The notes under the pieces: model-generated
What the model saw: the letters and a program-made list of their open reading frames with translations, nothing else
Told to the model about the DNA's origin: nothing
Database searches by the model: none
Part shown: positions 1-8,989 of the stretch, piece by piece
How positions within the stretch are numbered: the stretch's first letter is position 1
Layout of the letters: each line of letters opens with the position of its first letter
Assembly: GCA_021286855.1 (NCBI GenBank)
Contig: JAJTBO010000004.1
Coordinates: 1 to 64,000, forward strand
Direction: 5' to 3'
Source: Hyphomicrobiales bacterium
GTDB taxonomy: Bacteria; Pseudomonadota; Alphaproteobacteria; Rhizobiales; Ancalomicrobiaceae
Length of the DNA stretch: 64,000 nucleotides
Program-made: the position numbers and the translations under genes

Positions 1-52
1 CGCCGTCCGGTATCATCGCCACGGCTTCCGCCAGAGCGGTCAGTTTGGTCAT
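1..52 (-). CDS. CoA-transferase alpha subunit, 5' end only
   Basis: Only the first 17 codons are inside the window; the gene runs off the left edge. They read MTKLTALAEAVAMIPDG, which resembles the start of family I CoA-transferase alpha subunits (AtoD/ScoA/Ctf type), where an EAVxxIPDG stretch leads into the CoA-binding loop. A purine-rich GGAGA lies about 8 bases before the ATG. The family transfers CoA between short-chain acyl-CoAs and carboxylates. The divergent AtoS/AtoC-like system and the sigma-54-type promoter between them support an acetoacetate or short-chain fatty acid role. Identity rests on a very short stretch plus context. Confidence 0.55.
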   Translation of the reverse strand, partial: MTKLTALAEAVAMIPDG

Positions 53-190
53 TGCTCGGGTCTCCGAGATTGTCGTTCGTTGCTCTCCCCCCGCCGGGCT
101 CGGCCCGTTTCCCGGACCCGGACGTCGGCCGGGCGATCTCGCCCGGAACCGTCGTCTCGCCCTCTCGTTCGGAGGCGGCGCTCGCATTGC

Positions 191-206
191 AGCAAAGTCC
201 GTACCA
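191..206 (-). promoter_or_regulatory. sigma-54 (-24/-12) promoter for the CoA-transferase gene
   Basis: On the minus strand this reads TGGTACGGACTTTGCT, a match to the sigma-54 consensus TGGCAC-N5-TTGCW with one mismatch in the -24 element. It points toward the CoA-transferase gene, about 140 bases from its ATG, leaving a moderate 5' leader. The sigma-54 activator encoded at 2296-3690 is the obvious candidate to drive it. Confidence 0.6.
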
Positions 207-302
207 AACAAACACACGCCCGGAATCCCTCGCGAAACTCCCAGTCGATCGCACCGACGAAGTATCTCGAAGTCGAAATACGTGTGAATGGCGCTGCACA
301 CC

Positions 303-320
303 TGCGCAAAAAATTGCGCA
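303..320. promoter_or_regulatory. Perfect palindrome, probable enhancer site of the AtoC-like activator
   Basis: TGCGCAAAAAATTGCGCA is a perfect inverted repeat (7-base arms, 4-base centre) lying about 100 bases upstream of the -24 element at 191-206, the usual position of an upstream activating sequence. It resembles TGCA/TGCG-type NtrC-family half-sites. The remaining bases of 53-403 hold this site, the sigma-54 promoter and no other clear gene. Confidence 0.55.
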
Positions 321-403
321 CCTGTGGAGTCGTCTGGATTTCACCGACTGGAACTCGATCGAAATGAGGTATAAGGGCTCGCATCAAAGCGGTTTGTCGG
401 CCG

Positions 404-2295
404 ATGAACTCGGGTGAGAGACGAACCGATCGCAACCGATCGAGGCATGCCTTCTTGCGGCGTTGGACCAGAGAGACCTTCCTGCCGATCCGAAACCTTC
501 GTCATCGGCTGATCGCGACGTCGCTCGTCGTCGTCGCGCTGCCGATCACCATGGTCGCGGTGCTGCTCGTCTTTCAGGAGCGCGACGCGATCCTGAGCGA
601 GAAGGAGGACAAGCTCTTCGCGCTGACCCGCATCCTCGACGCCGACCTCGGCCCCGGGTTCGACGCGATCGTGGCGGAGCGCGCGCCGGGAGCGCGCGAT
701 CGCGCGACCGCGCTGAAGGTTCTCGCCGAGCGCCTGTCGCCGATCGCCGATCGGGTGGCGGCGGCCGATCCCGGCGTCGGCGTCGGCTACTATTCGCGCA
801 AGCTCGACGCGATCGTCACCTATGGACCGAACGCCGAATACGGCAACACGATCGGCCTGCCGATCGCCGCCGACCATCCCGGCCGCAAGGTGATGGAGAG
901 CGGCGAGGCGCGGATCGAAACCGGTCTATTGGTGCGCGGCTCGATCCTCAACGCCATGCTGCCGCTGGTGCGCGACGGCAAGGTGATCGGTTACGCCTGG
1001 GCCAACGAGACGACCGAGGCGATCGGCCTGCAGCAGCGGGTGATCGTGCTGGCGGTCGGTGTGACCAGCCTGTTCGGCCTGGTCGTCGCCTTCGGCGTGG
1101 TGTGGTGGATGTCGCGCGGCCTGTCGCAGGAGGTCGACGTCATCGTCGACGGGCTCGAGGTGATGCAGACCGACCTCCGGCACCGGATCCCGCCGCTGCG
1201 CGACGAACTCGGCGACATCGTGCGGGCGATCAACGGCATGGCCAAGGCGCTGTCCGACGCCCGCTCGCTGACCGAGAACATCTTGGCGAGCATCGCCGAC
1301 GGCATCGTCGCGGTCGACCGCGGCGGCGTCGTCACCGCGCTCAATCCGGCCGCGGAAGCGCTCTACGGCAAGACCGCGGAGGCGGCGATCGGGCGCTCCT
1401 ATCGCGAGCTCTTCGCCTCGTCGATGCCGCACAGCGCGCTGCTCGAGACGCTGGAGAGCGGACGGGCGCGGATCGGCATCACCCTCGACTTCCGACGCGA
1501 CGACCGCAGCCTGAAACTCGACGTCTCGTCGAGCGTGCTGCGCGACGGCGACGGCAAGCCGATCGGCGCGGTGGTGGTGCTGAAGGACGTCAGCGAGCGC
1601 GACCGGTTGATGAACCAGGTGATGCGCGCCGACCGGCTCGCCGGCCTCGGCGAGCTGACCGCCGGCATCGCGCACGAGATCCGCAATCCGCTGACCTCGA
1701 TCCGCGGCTTCCTCCAATATCTGCAGGAGTGCGAGAGCCCGGAGGAATGGCGGCGCTACGGACCGATGATCATTCGCGAAGTCGACAGCCTCAACCACAT
1801 CGTCGGCGAGTTGCTCGCCTTCGGCCGGCCGCGGCCGCCGCAGATCGACCGGCTGCACGTCGACGACCTGATCAAGGAAGTGGCGTTCCTGGCGCGCGGC
1901 AAGTCCGACGCGCCGATCGAGTTGAAGCTCGCCGCCGACCTGCCGGTGATGGAGGGCGATCGGGAATCGCTGAAACAGGCGATCCTCAACCTGTTGATCA
2001 ACGCCATTCAGGCGATCCCGGCGGCGGGGACGGTCGAAGTGTCGGCCGAAGCGGTCGCCGACCAGATGATCGTGCGGGTCAGCGACGACGGGGTCGGCAT
2101 TCCGCCGGACAACATCCGCAAGATCTTCGATCCGTTCTTCTCGACCAAGGCGTCGGGAACCGGCCTCGGTCTGGCGATGGTCCATCGCATCGTCGACGCC
2201 CACGGCGGCGAGATCTCGGTGGAGAGCCTGCCGGACGTCGGCACGACGATCGAACTCCGCCTTCCCCTCACCCGCCCCGCCGCAGAGACGCCGAC

Positions 2296-2299
<4 letters not shown>
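404..2299 (+). CDS. AtoS/NtrB-type membrane sensor histidine kinase
   Basis: This 631-residue sensor kinase would autophosphorylate and pass phosphate to the adjacent sigma-54 regulator. In order it shows TM1 (about 36-57), a periplasmic Cache-like sensor region, TM2 (about 212-235), HAMP, a PAS domain (about 290-400), HisKA with the phosphoacceptor in AHEIRNP (His424), and a HATPase domain with an N box near 530 and G boxes up to about 600. Length and architecture match AtoS (about 608 residues). It overlaps the regulator by ATGA. The ATG at 404 has a poor ribosome site; an in-frame TTG at 455 preceded by GAGG is an alternative. The ligand is unknown; acetoacetate or a related acid is an inference from the divergent CoA-transferase. 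Confidence 0.8.
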
Positions 2300-3690
<1,391 letters not shown>

Positions 3691-3821
3691 ACACGACGAG
3701 CGCTCTCCTCTTCACGCGCCGAAAGCCGAATGAAAGGCGAGCGCGTCATCATCCTCGTCGAGCCTTCCCGGTCCTCAGGGACGAGAGACGAAGGCCACAG
3801 AGGAAAACCGAGGAGAAGCAC

Positions 3822-4823
3822 ATGTCCTTCAAGACCTGGGCCGGGGCGGCCGTGACCTTCGTGACGATCGCCGGCGCGACCCATCCTGCCGCGGCGCTCG
3901 ACAAGGTCACCATCATGGTCGGCGGCATCGAGAAGCAGATCTATCTGCCGGCGAAACTCACCGAACAGCTCGGCTTCTTCAAGGAAGAAGGCATCGAGGT
4001 CGAACTGCTCTCCGAGCCGGCCGGCGTCGACGCCGAGAACGAGATGCTCGCCGGGGCGGTGCAGGGCGTGGTCGGTTTCTACGACCACTGCGTCGATCTG
4101 CAGGCGAAGGGCAAGTTCGCCATGTCGGTGGTCCAATTCTCCCGCGCGCCGGGCGAGGTCGAAATGGTCTCGACCAAGCACCCCGAGATCAAGTCGCCGG
4201 CCGACTTCAAGGGCAAGTCGCTCGGCGTCACCGGGCTCGGCTCGTCGACCAATTTCCTGACCCAGTATCTCGCCGTGAAGAACGGCGTGGCGCTCGGCGA
4301 ATTTTCGACGCTGCCGGTCGGCGCCGGCAACACCTTCATCGCCGCCATGCAGCAGGACAAGATCCAGGCCGGCATGACCACCGAGCCGACCATCTCGCGG
4401 TTGCTCAAGACCGGCGACGGGGCGATCCTGATCGACATGCGCACGCCGGAGAAGACCAAGGCGGCGCTCGGCGGCACCTATCCGGCGGCCTCGCTCTACA
4501 TGTCGGCCGCCTATGTGGAAGGCCACAAGGAAGAAGTGCAGAAGCTCGCCAACGCCTTCGTCAAGACGCTGAAGTGGATGTCGACCCATTCGGCCGAAGA
4601 GATCACCGACAAGATGCCCAAGGACTATTGGGCCGGCGACAAGGCGATGTACGTGAAGGCGATCGCCGACGGCAAGGAGCAGTTCACCCCCGACGGCGTG
4701 ATGCCGGAGGACGGCCCGGCGACGGTGCTGGCGGTGCTCTCCGGCTTCTCCAAGAACGTCAAGGGCAAGCAGATCGATCTCGCCAAGACCTACACGACCG
4801 AGTTCGTGAAGAAGGCGCACTGA
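3822..4823 (+). CDS. ABC transporter substrate-binding protein, SsuA/NMT1 family
   Basis: This 333-residue protein begins with a Sec-type signal peptide of about 25 residues ending in an Ala-rich cleavage region. The mature part has the NMT1/SsuA-like fold signature: an early IYLPAKLTEQLGFFKEEGIEVE segment for ligand lobe 1, GVTGLGSS in the hinge region, and a TTEPT motif. The ATG at 3822 follows AGGAG by 7 bases, while longer readings start inside the previous gene. Relatives bind sulfonates, nitrate, bicarbonate or pyrimidine precursors; the sequence does not decide the ligand. It is the first gene of a three-gene importer unit with the ATPase and permease. Confidence 0.8.
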   Translation: MSFKTWAGAAVTFVTIAGATHPAAALDKVTIMVGGIEKQIYLPAKLTEQLGFFKEEGIEVELLSEPAGVDAENEMLAGAVQGVVGFYDHCVDLQAKGKFAMSVVQFSRAPGEVEMVSTKHPEIKSPADFKGKSLGVTGLGSSTNFLTQYLAVKNGVALGEFSTLPVGAGNTFIAAMQQDKIQAGMTTEPTISRLLKTGDGAILIDMRTPEKTKAALGGTYPAASLYMSAAYVEGHKEEVQKLANAFVKTLKWMSTHSAEEITDKMPKDYWAGDKAMYVKAIADGKEQFTPDGVMPEDGPATVLAVLSGFSKNVKGKQIDLAKTYTTEFVKKAH

Positions 4824-4828
4824 TCCGA

Positions 4829-4850
4829 CGCTCGGGGCGGCGGCCGAGCG
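4829..4850 (+). terminator. Hairpin between binding-protein and ATPase genes
   Basis: CGCTCGG and CCGAGCG arms surround an 8-base GC loop directly after the binding-protein stop. There is no T tract, so it more likely protects or attenuates the transcript (higher binding-protein than ATPase expression) than terminates it. Confidence 0.35.
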
Positions 4851-4933
4851 CCGTCGCCCCCCCGCGCACCCCGACTTCTCCCCGTCTCGAACCCGAGGAC
4901 GGCGGCGCGAGAGCGTTCGCCGAAGGCTTCCCC

Positions 4934-5752
4934 ATGACCACGCCCGCTCCTTCGACCGGCGGCCCGGCCGTCGAGCTGATCGACGTCGAACGTCGCTTCC
5001 TCACCCCCGACGGCCGCCACATGACGGCGATCCGCGACTTCTCGATGACGGTCGGCCGCGGCGAGTTCGTCGCCGTGGTCGGACCGACCGGCTGCGGCAA
5101 ATCGACGACGCTCGGCCTCGTCTCCGGCCTTTCCCGCCCGACGCTCGGCTCGGTCAAGGTGTTCGGCGACGAGGTGAAGGGCATCGACCCGCGGGTCGGC
5201 TTCGTCTTCCAGACCGATGCGCTCTTCCCCTGGCGCAACGTCGTCGACAACGTCGTCGCCGGACCGCTGTTCCGCGGTCGGCCGAAGGAGGAGGCCTACG
5301 ACAAGGCGCGCTCCTGGCTGAAGCGGGTCGGCCTCTCGAAGTTCGAGAAGCACTATCCCCATCAGCTCTCCGGCGGCATGAGGAAGCGCGTGGCGCTCGC
5401 CCAGACCTTCATCAACGAGCCGAAGATCCTGCTGATGGACGAGCCGTTCTCGGCGCTCGACGTGCAGACGCGCGTCGTCATGCACGAGGAGCTCTTGTCG
5501 CTTTGGAGCGAGCAACAGGCCTCGGTGATCTTCGTCACCCACGACCTCGAGGAGGCGATCGCGCTGGCCGATCGGGTCTATGTGCTGACCAACGGGCCGG
5601 CGACGGTGAAGTCGGTCTATTCGATCGACCTCCCCCGCCCGCGCGTCGTCGCCGAGATCCGCTACGACCCCAAGTTCATCGAGATCTCGCACACGATCTG
5701 GAACGATCTGCGCGAGGAAGTGCAGGCGGGCTATTCCCGCGCCGCGGCCTGA
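4934..5752 (+). CDS. ABC transporter ATP-binding protein, SsuB/NrtD/TauB type
   Basis: This 272-residue ATPase energises the importer. Visible motifs are Walker A GPTGCGKST (about 50-58), the Q-loop in VFQTDALFPWRN, the signature LSGGMRKR (about 145), Walker B LLMDEPFSAL and the switch His in FVTHD. FPWRN after the Q-loop is typical of the nitrate/sulfonate/taurine subfamily. The start is the ATG beginning MTTPAPS; the reading frame extends further upstream but has no credible start there. The permease begins 10 bases after the stop. Confidence 0.85.
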   Translation: MTTPAPSTGGPAVELIDVERRFLTPDGRHMTAIRDFSMTVGRGEFVAVVGPTGCGKSTTLGLVSGLSRPTLGSVKVFGDEVKGIDPRVGFVFQTDALFPWRNVVDNVVAGPLFRGRPKEEAYDKARSWLKRVGLSKFEKHYPHQLSGGMRKRVALAQTFINEPKILLMDEPFSALDVQTRVVMHEELLSLWSEQQASVIFVTHDLEEAIALADRVYVLTNGPATVKSVYSIDLPRPRVVAEIRYDPKFIEISHTIWNDLREEVQAGYSRAAA

Positions 5753-5762
5753 GGAGGCGACC

Positions 5763-6629
5763 ATGACCGACGTCACCACGCTTCCCGCCGCCGTCGCCGA
5801 ACCGCTCGAGGCGCGCGAGACGCCCGGCGCCCGCGCCGCGCGGCTGCGCCGCTATCAAGTGATCGCCTGGCGCTGGGCGATCCTCGTCGTCTTCCTGATC
5901 GGTTGGGAGGTCGGCGCGACGAAGGGGATCATCGATCCGTTCTTCTATTCCATGCCGAGCGAGATCGCCTTCCGCCTGTGGGAATGGGCGAGCGAGGGCA
6001 CGGCGGAGGGACCGCTCTGGTACCACCTGTGGGTGACGATGGAGGAGAGCCTCGCCGGCTTCTTCTCCGGCGCGATCGCCGGCGTGGTGGTCGGCATCGC
6101 GCTCGGCCGCAATCGCATGCTCGCCGACGTCTTCTCGATCTACATCAAGGTGATCAACTCGATCCCGCGCGTCGTGCTGGCGCCGATCTTCATCATGATC
6201 TTCGGCCTCGGGCTCGGCTCGAAGGTGGCGCTCTCCTTCGTGATGGTGTTCTTCGTGGTCTTCTCCAACGCCTTCCAGGGGGTGCGCGAGGCCGACCGCA
6301 ACATGATCGCCAACGCGCAGATCCTCGGCGCCTCGCCGTGGCAGCTGACGCGCTCGGTGATCGTGCCCTCGGCGATGAGCTGGATCTTCGCCTCGCTACA
6401 CGTCTCCTTCGGCTTCGCCATCGTCGGCGCGATCGTCGGCGAGTTCGTCGGCTCGCGCTATGGCATCGGCCTCTTGATCAACGTCGCCAAGGGCTCGTTC
6501 GACGCGGCCGGCATGTATGCGGCGATCGTGATCATCATGGTGGTGGCGCTGACCGCCGACTGGGCGATGACCAGGCTCGAGCATCGGCTGGCCAAATGGC
6601 GGCCGCAGCCGCACGGCGATCAGGGCTGA
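5763..6629 (+). CDS. ABC transporter permease, SsuC/NrtB/TauC type
   Basis: This is a 288-residue inner-membrane permease with about six transmembrane segments and the coupling-helix EAA-like motif around NAQILGASPWQLTRSVIVPSA, which contacts the ATPase. The start follows GAGGAGG by 5 bases, immediately after the ATPase stop, so the pair is in one operon. The family moves small organic or inorganic anions inward. With the binding protein and ATPase it completes a three-component importer of unknown substrate. Confidence 0.82.
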   Translation: MTDVTTLPAAVAEPLEARETPGARAARLRRYQVIAWRWAILVVFLIGWEVGATKGIIDPFFYSMPSEIAFRLWEWASEGTAEGPLWYHLWVTMEESLAGFFSGAIAGVVVGIALGRNRMLADVFSIYIKVINSIPRVVLAPIFIMIFGLGLGSKVALSFVMVFFVVFSNAFQGVREADRNMIANAQILGASPWQLTRSVIVPSAMSWIFASLHVSFGFAIVGAIVGEFVGSRYGIGLLINVAKGSFDAAGMYAAIVIIMVVALTADWAMTRLEHRLAKWRPQPHGDQG

Positions 6630-6633
6630 ACGC

Positions 6634-6678
6634 CCGGCCCCGCTTCGTACCTCCGGCCTCGCCTCGCGGCGGGGCCGG
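6634..6678. terminator. Candidate bidirectional terminator between convergent genes
   Basis: CCGGCCCCGC and GCGGGGCCGG form a 10-base stem around a 25-base loop in the short space between the permease and the convergent sensor kinase. No T tract is visible on either side. Confidence 0.3.
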
Positions 6679-6691
6679 CCGCGTTTCGGGC

Positions 6692-8068
6692 TCAGGCGAA
6701 CGGCAGGCGGACGACGGCGAGGAGACCGGAGCGGCCGTCGGCGCGATCCTGCAGCGTCACGGCGCCGCCGTGGGCGGCGACGGCCTCGCGGACGATCGCC
6801 AGACCGAGGCCGGTGCCGTCCGTCCCGGCCCGATCGAGGCGATGGAAGCGTTCGAAGACGCGTTCGCGCGCCTCCGCCGGCACGCCGGGGCCGGTATCTT
6901 CGACGACCAGCTCGACCGCCGCATCCGCGCGGGAAAGGCGGACCACGACTTCGCCGCCCGGCGGCGTCCACCGCAGGGCGTTGTCGACGAGGTTGACCGC
7001 GATCTCGCCGAGAAGGGTCGCGTGCCCGTGGAAGGGCAGCGTCTCGAGATCGGTCTCGAAGGCGAGGTCGACGCCACGCTCGACGGCGAGAACGGCGAGA
7101 TCGTCGAGACGGCCGCGCAGGATGGCGACGAGATCGACCGTGTCCTTGCGCACCGCCGCGCCGCGTTCGGCGCGGGCGAGCGACAGGAGCTGATTGACCA
7201 GCCGGCTCATCGCCCCGACCGAGCGGTCGACGGCGCGGAGGGCGTCGTGTTTTCGCGCGACGTCGTCCTCGCCGAGGCCGACGCTCGCCTGGGTCTTCAG
7301 GATCGCCAACGGCGTGCGCAGTTGATGCGCGGCGTTGGCGACGAAGCGGCGCTGTATCGCCACGTCGCCCTCGATCCGGGCGAAGGCCTGATCGAGGGCG
7401 ACGGCGAGCGGGCGAAACTCGCTCGGCAGATCCTCGTCGTCCAAACGGGCGGGACGATCGGGATCACGGGCGGCGACGCGCTCACGCAGCCTCGTGAGAC
7501 GGGCGAGCCCGAGGGTCAGGCCGACCGCGGCGAGGCCGCAGGCGGCGGCGACGAGCAGGACCTGATCGCGCAACGCCTTCAGCCAGAGGTCGGAGACGAG
7601 GCGATCGTGGTTGTTCAGGGTCGAGCCGACCACGACGAGGCCGTCGCTGGTGCCGTCTGCGTCGACGATCGGCTGGGCGAGCGCCACCGCGCGCACCTGT
7701 CGGCCCTGGAAGACGGCGTCGAAATGCAGGGGCGCATGGCCCTTCGGCCGATGGTCCGGCATCGGTCCGTCGGGATAGCCGGCGACGAGATCGCCGTCGG
7801 GATCGAGCACCCGATAGACGACGCGATCGGGGACGTCGCCGACGAACATCTCCAGAGCGGCCGGCGGGATCGGCGCATCGACGACGCCGTCGCGGCTCTC
7901 GATGCGCTCGGCGATGACGCGGGCGGAGGCGGTCAGGGTGCGATCCTGGACCAGATCGGCGGTCGAACGGGCGTCGAGCCACGTGGTGCCGACGGTGAAG
8001 GGCACCAGCGCGGCGAGCGGCAGGCCCATGCGCAACAGCAGTTCGGCGCGCAGCCCGAGGCGGCTCAT
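6692..8068 (-). CDS. TctE-like sensor histidine kinase
   Basis: This is a 458-residue kinase with TM1 near the N-terminus, a periplasmic domain of about 130 residues, TM2 (around ALRDQVLLVAAACGLAAVG), a HAMP-like linker, HisKA with the phosphoacceptor in NAAHQLRTPLA, and HATPase boxes NLVDNALRW, DTGPGVP and GTGLGLAI. The HQLRTPL form and the domain layout are typical of the TctE/QseC class. Its start overlaps the regulator stop by ATGA (8065-8068). No TctCBA tricarboxylate transporter is adjacent, so the signal and target are unknown. Confidence 0.82.
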   Translation of the reverse strand: MSRLGLRAELLLRMGLPLAALVPFTVGTTWLDARSTADLVQDRTLTASARVIAERIESRDGVVDAPIPPAALEMFVGDVPDRVVYRVLDPDGDLVAGYPDGPMPDHRPKGHAPLHFDAVFQGRQVRAVALAQPIVDADGTSDGLVVVGSTLNNHDRLVSDLWLKALRDQVLLVAAACGLAAVGLTLGLARLTRLRERVAARDPDRPARLDDEDLPSEFRPLAVALDQAFARIEGDVAIQRRFVANAAHQLRTPLAILKTQASVGLGEDDVARKHDALRAVDRSVGAMSRLVNQLLSLARAERGAAVRKDTVDLVAILRGRLDDLAVLAVERGVDLAFETDLETLPFHGHATLLGEIAVNLVDNALRWTPPGGEVVVRLSRADAAVELVVEDTGPGVPAEARERVFERFHRLDRAGTDGTGLGLAIVREAVAAHGGAVTLQDRADGRSGLLAVVRLPFA

Positions 8069-8733
8069 GCCTCGCGTCCGAGCGCGTAACCGAGGCCGCG
8101 CAGGGTGACGACGGCGACGCCGGAGCCCTCCAGCTTCTTGCGCAGGCGATGGACGTGGATCTCGATCGCCGAGGGGTTGGCCTCCTCGTCGTGGCCGAAG
8201 ACCGTGTCGAAGAGGCTCTCCTTGCGCACCGGCTTGCCGTTTCGCAGGATCAGGGCCTCCAGCACCGCCGTTTCGCGCGGGGTCAGGGCCAGACCCGCGC
8301 CGGCGAGGGTGAAGGCGCGACTGGCGCCGTCGTAGACGAGCGGCCCGAAGCTCATCTCCAGGGCGCGGTTCGGCCGGACGCGGCGCAGCTGGGCGCGGAT
8401 CCGGGCGAAGAGTTCGCTCGGCTCGAAGGGTTTGACCAGATAGTCGTCGGCGCCGGCGTCGAGGCCGCGCACCCGCGCCGTCACCGCGTCGTCGGCGGTC
8501 AGGATCAACACCGGGGTGGCGGTGTCGCGGGCGCGAAAGCGGCGCAGCACCTGCCAACCGTCGAGATGCGGCAGATCGAGGTCGAGGACGACGAGGTCGT
8601 GACCGCCGATCGCCAGCGCGGCGTCGGCCTCCTCGCCATCTTCCACCAGGTCGACGGCATAGTTCTCCCGACGCAGCAGGCGGGCGAGCCAATCGCCGAG
8701 CTCGCGGTTGTCTTCGGCGACGAGCAGACGCAT
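8065..8733 (-). CDS. TctD-like OmpR-family response regulator
   Basis: The 222-residue regulator has a receiver domain (acidic AEDN, phosphoacceptor Asp in LVVLDLDLP, Lys in YLVKPF) and a C-terminal winged helix (TPRETAVLEALILRNG, ending in HRLRKKLEGSGV and LRGLGYAL). It is first in a two-gene unit with the overlapping sensor kinase. It is divergent from the hemerythrin/NIT gene, with about 250 bases between them whose middle (near 8830-8870) is AT-rich and could hold promoters for both; no clear operator is seen there. Confidence 0.85.
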   Translation of the reverse strand: MRLLVAEDNRELGDWLARLLRRENYAVDLVEDGEEADAALAIGGHDLVVLDLDLPHLDGWQVLRRFRARDTATPVLILTADDAVTARVRGLDAGADDYLVKPFEPSELFARIRAQLRRVRPNRALEMSFGPLVYDGASRAFTLAGAGLALTPRETAVLEALILRNGKPVRKESLFDTVFGHDEEANPSAIEIHVHRLRKKLEGSGVAVVTLRGLGYALGREA

Positions 8734-8989
8734 CGAGGCTCCTCGGACGACGCGGCCGAACGGCCGTCGGACGCCATCATCGCCCGTCGCCGGCGACGGC
8801 GCAAGAACGTCTCCGGCGGAGAAATTCCATTACAATATGCATGCGTCATCTACTTTTAAAACCCCCGAGCGAGCGCGTCGTCGTTCTCTCGACCGCGCGT
8901 CTGCGCTGATCGGACACATCCGGGCGATCCCGGCATTTGACGTGGATCACGGCGAGGGACGCGAAAAGGATGGCAAGGCTCGGGGGAAT

